Shown here: positions 30,671 to 40,676 of the stretch, in pieces | How the letters are laid out: every line of letters begins with the position of its first letter | Position numbering within the stretch: the first letter of the stretch is position 1 | NCBI GenBank assembly: GCA_033220425.1 | Contig: CM065652.1 | Coordinates: 2,170,001-2,234,000 of the forward strand | DNA length: 64,000 nucleotides | Reading direction: 5' to 3' | From: Lepraria neglecta | Lineage: Eukaryota; Ascomycota; Lecanoromycetes; Lecanorales; Stereocaulaceae | Made by a program: the position numbers and the translations under genes | The notes under the pieces: generated by a model | Told to the model about the DNA's origin: nothing | Seen by the model: the letters and a program-made list of their open reading frames with translations, nothing else | Databases searched by the model: none

Positions 30671-31316
30671 ATCTGATCCATATCACATCCGTGGTAGAGG
30701 GATAGAAATAAGTTTCAAGAACAGAGCGGCAAGGCCAAGCCACGCCAAGATCTTTTTGACTCAATATTAATGGTCAGCCTTTGTGGGCCAAGCTGTGCAG
30801 GCGTCTTCATGATTGACTAGTAGAACATTTTACCACGTACACTTTTACGGACTCCTTAGGAGTTGAGCAGATTAAAGCGTGTTCTAATTTCAGTCGTACA
30901 GTAAGCTGCAGACAGCCTACCCTGAGTGACTATACTTGAAGGCGAGTAATCAAGAGCTATGGAAGGACCTGACCTGCCTGGAAGGTCTTTGCAAAGACTT
31001 GACGTTCAATTAAGGATCACAAAGACGAAGCATCATACTGTAAGGAGAACAATGGTACCGCTTTGTAGGACTGACAGCCTCCCTGGCCTACTAGCCCACT
31101 GCTGCGCGCCTGCAGACGCCTACATAGCGAGAGCTCTCCTCAGGATTTTGATGATGATCCATACGGTCGATCAATCATTCCACCGCCCTTCTTAAATTCC
31201 CTGTGCATCTGAGCCTCTGGAGCCCTCCCACAACATCAGTATGGTGTTGTTGTGCCTGGCTCCATCCTCATGTTTGATCATTTCCCTTACAGCGTAATAT
31301 CCCTGCCTGCTGCAGC
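30671..31316. other. Intergenic region
   Basis: About 650 bp upstream of the kinase-like pseudogene. It should contain the old promoter. No gene seen. Confidence 0.4.
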
Positions 31317-31490
31317 TCAGGCGGCCATGAGCTGGCCTTCTGGCACGGCATTTCCGTTATTGACATTGTTCCCATTATTGTCACACAGCGTGTACTGCTC
31401 AGTATCGCTGACTTTTGAAATAGTATAAGGGCCCGTAGTACCACGGCTCCCCGGAGCTGCCCAGTAGACACTGTCTCCAACACGGTATGT
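31317..31490 (-). CDS. Possible terminal exon of a small beta-rich domain (VGDxVYW..GPYTI..YTLCDNNG)
   Basis: The minus-strand frame ends at a TGA at 31317 and reads TYRVGDSVYWAAPGSRGTTG, PYTISKVSDTEQYTLCDNNG, and NAVPEGQLMAA. I recall similar 'VGDxVY..GPY.V..V..YTL..NG' segments at the C-termini of fungal proteins, but cannot name the family. A plausible splice acceptor (GGCTAG, then CACATACC) precedes it. No ATG lies in frame, so it is either the last exon of an unrecognised gene or a remnant. Confidence 0.35.
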   Translation of the reverse strand, partial: TYRVGDSVYWAAPGSRGTTGPYTISKVSDTEQYTLCDNNGNNVNNGNAVPEGQLMAA

Positions 31491-32211
31491 GCTAGCCTTC
31501 CACGCGCAATGTATGAGCGTCACCGATCATGTACGTCACATTGAATACTGAACTTCTTCTTATTGATGCGTGGACGCCCTTCGAGCTCTTCTTGGATGGT
31601 TCGTTTGCTGGAAACGACCACAAAGTCAGATCAGCTTTTAAAAGTTCCTTGCGCAGCAGGATCTCAGAATATTCTGCCTACCTTTGCTGTTCCATGGTCC
31701 GTTACCTCGAATCTGATTCGCCTGTTTGGATGGCTCGAAACGGTAGCGTTGTGACCGCTGGATTCTACTAAGGTATGCGTAGAACTAAGGCGGGGTGATA
31801 GGTGTTGGAATAATTTCCCAGGATCTATGCCAAGCCACTACATCGTTCATCTATCCAATCATACTGCGTTGTGGCTACACCTTTCAATAACAGGTGCCCG
31901 ATTTCGGAAGCCTCCCAGATGCAACAGGTTCTACTAACAGCTGTCACCGAATTTCGACAACGATCTCTTACAGTAGTCTCCGTACTGAGCTTCCTTGGAT
32001 GTATCCAGATAGGGACGAGGTCCGCGATAGCCTCTGCTGGTGGTGCAGGCGTCTCACTGTTTCTATTCCGGGCTCCTGCTATTCGTTTGCGGCTGGGAAA
32101 GTGCGGGGATGGCTTGAACCGCCGGCCCGACCAAGCTTGACACCACAAGGTACGAGTACAGTATATATTCGCTCTCACAAGCAACAGTCTCTTCTCACAA
32201 GTAGCATTTCA
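31491..32211. other. Intergenic region upstream of the DUF6594 gene
   Basis: About 720 bp. Open frames here (for example 31894 onward) are continuous with the DUF6594 frame but do not look like its N-terminus. A donor-like gtacga near 32150 and an acceptor-like ttcag before 32212 suggest a 5' intron. Confidence 0.4.
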
Positions 32212-33206
32212 GTGGAGGATTATTCGTCCGGCTACCCTCGTTTCTCTGCACTCGTTGGGACACACTCGTCGTTCTATGTGTGCCGTCGGTTCTCGACACT
32301 GCGTGCTCGTCTCCTGCTACAAAAGCAAGATCGAATAGCTGAACTCGAGCATCAATTGCAGCACATCGATGAGGAAGAGCTGCAGCCGCTTTTTCTTGGC
32401 AGTCTGAGAAGGGACAGGAACCAAGGCAGAGAAAGAGTGTTAGCCGACATAGACGTAGCTTTGCAAGATTATGGTGAGGCCGTTACATGACTTCGTAGCG
32501 TTGAAGTTTGTCGAATTTAGAGACACTGACAAGATCCCCGAAGACAAATATTTGGAAAGACTTGATCGCATCTTCAGTCTCAAGGCCGCAAGACCGCGCG
32601 ATGTCACCAACCTATGCAATTGGTTAGAATACACGGGATGTGTTGCTCGTGACGAGACTGAGTTTTTGACGGCCGAAAAGGACTTGATTAGTCCCATTAG
32701 AGTAGAAGATAGTGCTTTAACACCTTTCCAGGAGCTGATAGAGGATGTCGTGATCAATATTCGGCCTCTTCAGCGTTTCGTGAGTCTGTGCCCAAGCTGT
32801 TGTTGCCTTTGTCTAACCAATCTGCATTCATTCAGCTCCGTTACAGCGATGTATCTCGAGACTCTGATGTTCACATATTGCCTGCCGCAGTGGTCGGGTC
32901 CTTTGCACGTTTTGCTGCTGCAGGCCTGGTTATGACATTGCTCTTGGTTCCCGTCATTGTTGTTGATGCTCTAAAAAGCATGACAGCCAAAACCATTGCT
33001 ATCATTATATCTTGCGCAATCTTTGTGTTGTGTCTTCCGAGTCTCACAAGAGCCAACATCAAGGAGATAGTTATCGCTGGAACAACGTAAGTTCTCTAGA
33101 TGCGACCCAAACTCGTCTTCAACTCTGAGCTTCTGAACTTACATTCTGAAGCTATGCCACCGTCCTGGTGGTTTTCATCGCTGGCAACGGAATCGTACCG
33201 AGCTAA
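32212..33206 (+). CDS. DUF6594 fungal membrane protein, start unresolved
   Basis: Exons as read: 32212-32473, 32523-32779, 32836-33086 and 33152-33206, with introns of 49, 56 and 65 nt. The first exon holds the family opening (GYPRFSALVGTHSSFYVCRR, FSTLRARLLLQKQDRIAELE, then PLFLGSLRRDRN). The second has ARPRDVTNLCNWLEYTGCVA. The last two encode hydrophobic helices (FAAAGLVMTLLLVPVIVVD, IIISCAIFVLCLPSL and VLVVFIAGNGIV). This layout is a DUF6594 protein with C-terminal membrane helices; its function is unknown. At the expected start (VEDYSSGYP) the codon is GTG. Either the start Met is split by a 5' intron ending at 32211, or it is lost. The first intron acceptor (TTTAGAG) was chosen because it restores frame. 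Confidence 0.75.
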
Positions 33207-33335
33207 GTTCAATCATCAGAGTAACGACTAGAACGATTACCCCTGCGTGTCCGCTACACTGCTTTTTTGATGCCTCACTGCGACCTTGCGGGGCCCTAAG
33301 TGTATTGTCAATAGGGAGGGCGCCGAGACGACAGC

Positions 33336-36300
33336 CTAATGGACATGCGGAAGTACCAAGGTGGTGGCTAAATAGTATTTGCCATTGAATGTTGACTCAT
33401 CAAACTCATATAGAGGCTTCCACATATCGTAATAAGGCTGCTCTCCTGGTTTATACAGATTTCCCCAGTCCTCGATCTCTACGATTTCTGCGTCGAATTG
33501 CCTTGGCCTTGCTATACTGGAGTCCTCTCCGGGTAGACTTTGGGACTTGCCACCTCGTTCAATTATGAGTTCAACGATATCCATGATTGCAAAGTACTTT
33601 TCTCCTGTTTGGAATCAGACACCTTGTGAACACACCTGCGTGGTCAACTTACTGTTGTAAATCGATGTTTCACCACTCACTAGATTGCGCCCTAGCTTAC
33701 TATGGAGCGTTTTGACTCACCAGTTTCGTTCGAAAGGATTTGCCCTGCCCAGAACAGTTCTTTAAAGCTGTTCGGATCCCTGTTCTTACTGTGGCCTCGA
33801 TGCCTGGGGGGTTCTCCTTGCGGCGCGCGTGTACTCCAGCGCTCTAAGCCTCTGCGGCGCAATAATTCGGCATTATTCAGAGCGTAATCAAGGATAGACA
33901 GACCGTTCATGGAAAGGATTTGCAAATCAATTGTCGGTCGTAACAGGAACTTGACAGTTTCGAGATGGGCATTCGAAATTGCCACCATCAAGACATTAGT
34001 ACCTTTGTCCCTCGCCAAAATGCCGGGTTCGTTCCCGTAGAGCTTTGTGATAAGATCGTCATGGCTTATCGCTTCTTTGCAATTGAAAAGCCTTTTGATG
34101 ATTCTCAAACACATTTGGTCGCTAAGTGTGTCGTTTCTGCAAGTGGTCCATATTAGATCACCTATATCCTCCTTATCCAACTTCACAGCCCCATCGTAAT
34201 CAAGCAGGAATCCAAAACGGAGCTCAACGTCCTTCCCTCCTGTTACCCTGCGTTTTATTATCGATTTTAAGAGACTGTAACCGTGCTCATTTCTGTGAGT
34301 CACTCGTTTGCGCAGAGGACTTCCGAGTAGGATTTCCATTGCACGCTTGAAATAATCGAAGGAAGGATTAGATACTGCATGATGGAATACGTCTTCACCT
34401 AGATAATCCGTTCCGTGAGTTTGGGGCGAAAGATCCATCAACAGACAAAAAACAGGCTCTCAGGTGCCTGGATAAATGAGATTTCCTCCATCTATGACGC
34501 CCAATGATGGAGTGGTAAGGTCTCCAGTTCATCACATAAAGATGCGTCTGCTCCAGCTTTTAATAACGCTAGGGTTACTCCACCGTCTTTGGATCCGATA
34601 GCATCTAACAAAGGCGTATTGCCGAGCTGACTTGAGCCCCTTCGGGCGTTGATGTTACCACCACCAGCCACTACTAGATTGACGCACTTAGAAACAAGCT
34701 CGATATCCGTGTCTTGCGCGCCGTGGTTACACCACCAATAAAGGCACTTGGGAAGCCTGAACAGCCGATTCTGCAAGGTACTCAAAGCCAGCATATGCAT
34801 AGGGTTGCGGCCATTGCCATCAACGCGATTTGGACTCGCTCCGCACTGGAGCAAGAAGCTCACCACTTCCGCGTCTCCTCGATACATTGCCATACCTAGA
34901 GGAGTTTGTGCTTCATCGTCTGTCTCTGAGTCTAAATCATCCACATCAACACCAGTTCGAAGCAAAGCTTGCATCGCTGGGAAAGATCTAGTAAAGCACG
35001 CCCAGTGAAAAGGCGCGCCGATGGGCCAGTGGAAAGGAAAATGCTCAAACAGAACGTATCGCCAATACGTCCCTTGTCTTGCAACTTTTGTTCTAGCGCT
35101 GAGATATGCGGATCTCGAGCGTAACATTTGGACAACTGCTTCAATGGAGCCTGAATCGAACATGAACAGCCAGTGAAGGCACGATATGTGAGCCACTGCC
35201 GTCGTTATGGATGCATCTGCATTGAGCTCGACCAAAGCTTTGAGAGTCTCGAAATTGCCTGCTCTGGCAGCTTTGTACAGGGCTGTCTGTCCTTCGCCAT
35301 CCACTTCGTCTATGTTAAATGGATTGGCAAGTTTAGAAATGTCGTCTCCGGTACCGAATATCGCCGCTTCATGAAGTTGCATTACCGCCTGTTTCCCTTG
35401 GACCGCAGACGGGCGCGACATCGATCCACTAAAGCCTCCATTTTTACGAAAGTCTCCCCAAGCTTGCTGCTCCAAAAAAGATGATATTTGGCGAAGTTGC
35501 CACAACGCTGTAAAGGAGCCACTGGCTGCAGCCTCAAGGAGCCAGACCCTCCCTTGGTGCGACCCTTCAGTCGAGGATAGACTTAATGCTGAGCTACATC
35601 CTCTAGAGACCTGGTTGAGGAGGCCTTTTGCCGCCAAACATGAGGCCTGTGCAGCAGCTCGCATATATTTCAGGGTTTCTCCTTGGAAGCCATCCCTTAC
35701 TGTAGAAGCGGTACAAATTGCAAGACCGAATAGAGATGCACCTGAAAAACTAGTACTATCCACATCGTACTCTCTATACAGCTGAGAGAGGAATGCGCTG
35801 TCCATACTCTTCCAGAACCCAAGCCAGGATCTTAGTGCAGGATTTGATGGATCAGGGTCACGCTCAAGCAACTTCTTGCCACTTGCCCTGTAAGACAATT
35901 TTGGCGAATAAGCCAAGGGTAAACCCAAACAGCAAAACGGAGCAACTTACCAGTTCCTGTACGTCTCACTATCGTCGCAGAGCAACTCCGGACTCACTTC
36001 TGGCCGCGACTTAGGCTTATGAGAAAGAAGCCGGAAAACTCGTAAGCGTAGCACTGTTGCAAGTGGCTGAGCTATCGACGTATCGTCTTTCCAGTCTTCT
36101 ATGCTATCGGGTACAAAAGGACGCTGCCCATTTTGTAAGAAGACAGAGAATACCAGCAAACCATAGACATAACTGTCACACTTAAAAAAAAAGTTGTTGA
36201 GGCACCACCTCACTCCATCTAGTCCCATCTTCGTAGACTTCTGGGGGTTTCCAGCCTCGGGTACCAGTATAGCTACTGTATGTCATTGATGTTGAGTTCG

Positions 36301-36980
36301 GCAGGCATATTTCAATATAGGCACCAAAATCCGCCAACTTTGCTATGAATGGGACATGTGGATTCGCAGATTCCACTACAAGGACATTGTCAGGTTTCAG
36401 GTCTCCATGGACGATGTTGCGACTGTGAACATGGCGAAGGCCTTCAGCTACATCGAGACACAGCTGATGCTTGACAACGGTCAATGGAGACTTTCTTTCT
36501 AAGAATATCTTCAGGGATCCGATGGCTTTCTCAATCATCATAAAGGGACGAAGGTCGAAGTTGTCAAACGAAGGATAATCGAAACCCCATGACTTGATTT
36601 GTATAACATTGATATGAGATTTTATGTCGTCTCGCGCCAGAGCATAGATTTCTCGCTCGAACAACCTAAAGTCAGGTCTTCGTTGCTAGATTTGCGAATT
36701 GGCGTGCAAGGAGAGCACCAACCCTTCGGTAAACCGATTGAGTCACAACGTCGGTAGCATCGTCGAAGATATCGAAAAATCCTCCTGAGGCTCTATATGA
36801 GCCCACCGCCCTCAGATTTCGTTCCCTTAGGTGCCATGGTCCCGAGATACTGCGCTCCGCGAGCAGAGCGACTAGTTTTGGTAGGGGGCCGAGCGCGAGC
36901 TTCTGGGTCTTTTTTCTTCCAGAGGCGCCTTGGACGCGAGGACCACATTTGTCGCTAGGGATTGTTGTGTTCGAGGACAT
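33336..36980 (-). pseudogene. Protein kinase-ankyrin repeat protein, multiply broken
   Basis: A single ancestral gene runs along the minus strand. The N-terminal segment (MSSNTTIPSDKCGPRVQGAS, AVGSYRASGGFFDIFDDATD) is followed by a kinase domain with VHGDLKPDNVLVVE (catalytic loop), LADFGAYIE (DFG) and YTGTRGWKPPEVYED (APE region). A helical linker comes next, then at least five ankyrin repeats (DGEGQTALYKAARAGNFETL, QTPLGMAMYRGDAEVVSFLL, LGNTPLLDAIGSKDGG) and a C-terminal domain ending PHVH. Introns 35888-35950 and 33605-33720 splice in frame. Lesions: a frame change near 36680 in the N-lobe, where the VAIK Lys should be; one extra T in a T9 run at 36184-36192; a one-base loss near 34494; and a TGA at 34460-34462 where Arg (CGA) is expected. 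It cannot be translated as one protein. Confidence 0.85.
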
Positions 36981-37498
36981 TCGTAAATCAACCCAGACGT
37001 ACTCATGGTGGGTCGCTATGCCATTTACGATGAGGAGTAGAGGATATCTCAAATTGAGATATTGTTTGCAGTATTTCTAACTCATGGTGATACAGATTCT
37101 TGTTGTTTTAACAGGCTGTGTTAGAGAGCGCGCGCGTACTTCACTGTAAGCTCGAGCGTAGGAGCGCTCACCCAGATGGGCGCTGTAGCACTATGGTAGG
37201 GTGCTAACCACCCCTGCTCACCTAGCTTACCCGCTAAAGCGGCGAGCCCCAACTGAGCAGGGGCCAAATTTTTGTCACCGTTTCAGTTGGATTTCTGAAG
37301 TTCTGCAACTCAAAAGGGTCTGTCTGTAACTTTTCATCTGTTGTACATGCAGCGCCTCTATGATAACACGTTATGTGCAGAAGATGAGACATAGCAACCC
37401 CAAGGAGGTGAAACCTCCACACCCTCCAGAGGTCTCCAATGGCCGGTCACAGGCCGCGCTCCAGAGCATCGAGCAAGAATTTGCGGAGCTAATTGTAC
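36981..37498. other. Intergenic region
   Basis: 518 bp between the kinase-ankyrin start and the 3' end of atp20. Contains a GC-rich inverted repeat (37211-37263) and a run of alternating GC (GAGCGCGCGCG) near 37126. No gene seen. Confidence 0.4.
37211..37263. repeat. Perfect 10-bp inverted repeat with 33-nt loop
   Basis: CCCCTGCTCA at 37211-37220 and TGAGCAGGGG at 37254-37263 are exact reverse complements. It could form a hairpin or be the core of a small decayed repeat; it is not followed by a T-run. Confidence 0.7.
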
Positions 37499-38417
37499 TC
37501 AATGCGGTGTTGCGGTCTCGTGGTGCTCTTTATCTCCCCTGTAGCCAACCAGCTTTAATCTCCCGATCATCTCTCCAACAGTGAAAAAGCCTAGAACCTC
37601 CGCTCCAACCACACCTACAGCAGCCATTTGCTCCCTGTTGATATTTCGGATGCGGCTAAGGATACTTTCTGGAGACATCGTACTTGCGGTATTGCTAGTC
37701 TGATTGAGCATGCCTGCAGGGTTACGGACAGCGTTGATAAGAGGTTGTGTATATCTTTGAAACGTCGCAAGATCTCTAAAAACCAATTGTCAGCCATCAA
37801 CCGAACCGAGGACGGCCGACAGCCGTTTGGCTGGATAATTGTTCGGACTCACGGTGGGCTCATTTTCTGTCCTTTGAAGACGAGCTTCGAGAGCTCAAAG
37901 CCAACTTTCGAGTAGTATATCGTTGGCGGAATTAGTGCTGCGTGCGCATAGGTTAGCCAATGCTCTTTGAGTACAGAACTCGAATGCTTCTGTCAACTTG
38001 ACGCTCCCATTGATTTCTAAAGTGTAAAGCTGCACGAGTAGCAAACCCATAGGTATGGGGTGTATAGCTCTCGAGAAATCGCTCGTAGGGCCTCAATTGG
38101 CCTGAGGGACCTCCACTCCATTCACACGAAAGATCTCACTCACATTGAACGAATCCTATCAGCCTGCCTGTCCGTCCACCAATTCTCCCAGCAGCATTGC
38201 TGACTCCCTGCGCTGCACCACTCAGCGCCGGTCCCGCTGACGACGTCACCCTCGAAAGACCCTGTGAAGCTTTCGATTGAATATTGGAAGCCGTCTCTTT
38301 TGGTTTTGCAGCCGTATCCTTGGCCGCTTCAGTGGTTGAAGCATGTCGTCTCGAGGTCTGGCGAGCAATAAAACGGGTGTGCCGAAGCATCATACGAGGG
38401 GGCGCAATTGCCGACAT
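37499..38417 (-). CDS. atp20: Mitochondrial F1Fo ATP synthase subunit g
   Basis: Small inner-membrane subunit that stabilises ATP synthase dimers and cristae. Exons: 38417-38144, 37937-37853 and 37775-37499, with introns of 206 and 77 nt; the product is 211 aa. The N-terminus (MSAIAPPRMMLRHTRFIARQ, then TSRRHAST) is a mitochondrial presequence. Next come an Ala/Ser helical segment, GRIGGRTGRLIGFVQ, then IPPTIYYSKVGFELSKLVFK across the second exon. The membrane helix near the C-terminus (AAVGVVGAEVLGFFTVGEMI) contains the GxxxG-type and acidic features of subunit g, and it ends GRLKLVGYRGDKEHH. An alternative start at the second Met pair (MMLRHTRF) is possible. It is divergent from the Rab gene. 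Confidence 0.93.
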
Positions 38418-38735
38418 GGAGCTGAAGTCCCCAAGTATGCAGTGCCTGGGTCGATTAATCAGAAAAGGAGGGTGTCTGTGGTCGTGGAGCTACGGTTGAA
38501 ATGCGTGCAAGCTCGCGAGTAAGGAACTGAAAATTGAGGAGCTTTACGGAAGTGGAACCGGAGCCAAGATAATTGGAGCTTGGCGCCCGAGACTTAGTCA
38601 GCTGGTCTGCGTAGCTTGTTGTCTGATTGTCGTGATTTCTTTGATACTAGATTTCAATCATGATATGAGATGTGAAGTTCCGCAATAGATGCCTGGCTTT
38701 ACCGGACCATCTCGAAGTATCCAAGGTAAGCAGAT
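38418..38735. promoter_or_regulatory. Shared divergent promoter, atp20 / Rab GTPase
   Basis: 318 bp between opposite start codons; both promoters must lie here. No specific site recognised. Confidence 0.5.
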
Positions 38736-39880
38736 ATGGCACGCCAGCGACGTGGATCGAATGTATCCAACGACTCCTCGCTCCCAGAGCGTAATGACCA
38801 GGTAAGGCTTCATTCTCGTCGAGGCTCTTGTACAGGACTAACTATACTTACGTTGCAGGAGCTTGGAAGCATGTATGATTACCTAGCGAAGGTCATACTA
38901 CTCGGGCCAAGCGGCAGCGGCAAGTTCGTTCTCCTCGAGCAGCTCTTCGACAAACCCTAGAGCTTATCATGCTCCAGGTCCTGTCTCCTCCACCGAATCG
39001 TAAAGAACGAATGTCCGTCTCCCAAACCCATCTACCCCAACCCCGCCCCTAACATTCCCCAGGGCGAGTCCTCTCAAGCCAAACAATCGGCGTCGAATTC
39101 TCCTCCCGTGTTATCAAAGTAGGAACTGGCTCTCGCCGCAAACGAATAAAGCTGCAACTCTGGGACACAGCCGGAACAGAACGTTTCCGCTCAGTCTCAC
39201 GCTCTTACTACCGCGGCGCCGCCGGCGCAATCCTAGTCTACGACCTCGCATCCCACGCCTCATTCTCCGCCCTCCCAACCTTCCTCAACGACGCTCGTGC
39301 CCTAGCTTCTCCAAACCTCACGCTCCTCTTAGCAGGCAACAAGCTAGACCTGACAGCCGAGTCTTCCCCTGATGGCTTCAGCCCCGAACACCTTCCTCCG
39401 ACACCCAAAAGTGCAACCAGCCGCCTCAGCTCCAGCCACTCCTCCGTAAACTACGGTCTCGGCTCCCATCAAACCGCCACCATCGCCGGTGATGAAGGCC
39501 GCGAAGTAACACCCGAGGAAGCCTCGCGCTGGGCATCCCGCTCTTCCATCCCCGTCTCCGTGGAAATAAGCGCTTTTACAGGCGAAGGGGTTGAAGAGAT
39601 ATTCGCAAGGTTAGCGGGCATGATATTAACGAAGATCGAGCTGGGGGAAATCGACCCTGATGATCCGATGAGCGGGATACAGTATGGTGACAGCATGAAC
39701 TGGGAGGATGGCGGGAGCGTTAAGAGCGTTGGGACGACGATCGAAGAGGGAGGGTTGGGCAGAAGGAGGAGGAAGGGACGTGGGAAAGCGGCGGGGGCGT
39801 GGGGAAATAGTATGAGAGAGTGGGAGGATGTCTTTCGACTGGACGGAGTAGGGAGGCGGAGAAGAGGCGGGTGCTGCTGA
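38736..39880 (+). CDS. Rab-family small GTPase, Rab4-like, with long insertion
   Basis: Vesicle-traffic GTPase. Exons: 38736-38801, 38859-38923, 38978-39012 and 39063-39880, with introns of 57, 54 and 50 nt; the product is 327 aa. Splicing rebuilds [21 protein letters not shown] (P-loop) and [19 protein letters not shown] (switch I with the conserved Thr). Then come [20 protein letters not shown] (switch II), AGNKLDL (G4) and [10 protein letters not shown] (G5). The C-terminus RRRRGGCC is a double-geranylgeranylation site. Compared with a usual Rab of about 210 aa, there is a Ser/Thr/Pro-rich insert of about 60 residues between G4 and G5 and a basic, Gly-rich extension before the CC. The motif set is closest to Rab4/Rab14-type proteins of filamentous fungi; the exact class is my judgement. 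Confidence 0.92.
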
Positions 39881-40676
39881 TGCGGGTACAAGCCGAAGTA
39901 CCACTGTAATGGCATAACGTGGCGTTGATGGTGCATTGTTGGGTTGGGGATAGATTGGATACCCTGGGAGCGAGCGTTCTAGCGTTTTGCCATTATGAGA
40001 TCCTTGTTATAGACAATCCGCGGGTTTCGAATCCAGTACATACTCAATTTGAATCGGGACAGTCCCTCCTGCTGCTCCCCTTTGACGAAACTTCAAGAGT
40101 GCTTTTGCTTCATTGAGACAGAACCCAGAGGTTTCATCCAACCATCCTGAGCTCGTGTGCCAACCACTTCACCAAACTTCCAATTTCAAGATCCTTATTA
40201 CGGCTCTGTTGATACTTCTAGCGGAGCCAAGAATGGCGGAATGTACGCTCCTATCTCTTGAGTTGGTGACCCTCGTGCCCACACCCTGCCAGCGCAAGGG
40301 ATAGAATATGTACTTGTCAATTTTTTTTTGGCCAGCACCTGTCAGGTGAAGCTCGAGAAACGAGCGACGGAAGCTGGCTGACATTCTTGAGGGCGAAATA
40401 AATAGCAAGGATCAGGCCTTCACAGGTTCGCTCAACTTCGCTGCCAGCTTCGTGGCAATGGCCCCCAGAACACAATCGAAATAGTGTTGATTAAGTTCAT
40501 TGGTCTCAATACTGTACAATGCTTTACAAATGGGTAAGTAGTCTAGGCTATACTCCCTGCTATGCAACAACGCAGATAAATACCATGGCATTTTTCTCTT
40601 GACCCGCTGAGCGCCATGCTTCCATGGTTTATAAGATGCCCTAAATTCATGAATGGTCATTGAAAAGAGTTCTGTG
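39881..40676. other. Convergent 3' intergenic region with a stray open frame
   Basis: 796 bp between the Rab stop and the histidine-kinase stop. On the minus strand an ATG frame of about 80 codons (about 40660-40412, ending KLAAKLSEPVKA) lies in the presumed 3' UTR of the kinase. It resembles no family known to me. Otherwise nothing is seen. Confidence 0.4.

Noticed and set aside
36690-36740. 37-nt intron to explain the N-lobe frame change of the kinase-ankyrin gene
   Set aside because: Shorter than the other introns in this window (47 nt or more), and the kinase Lys would still be missing; a frameshift or small deletion is more likely.
40010-40060. tRNA-like TTCGAATCC sequence
   Set aside because: No matching anticodon arm or acceptor stem could be folded around it.
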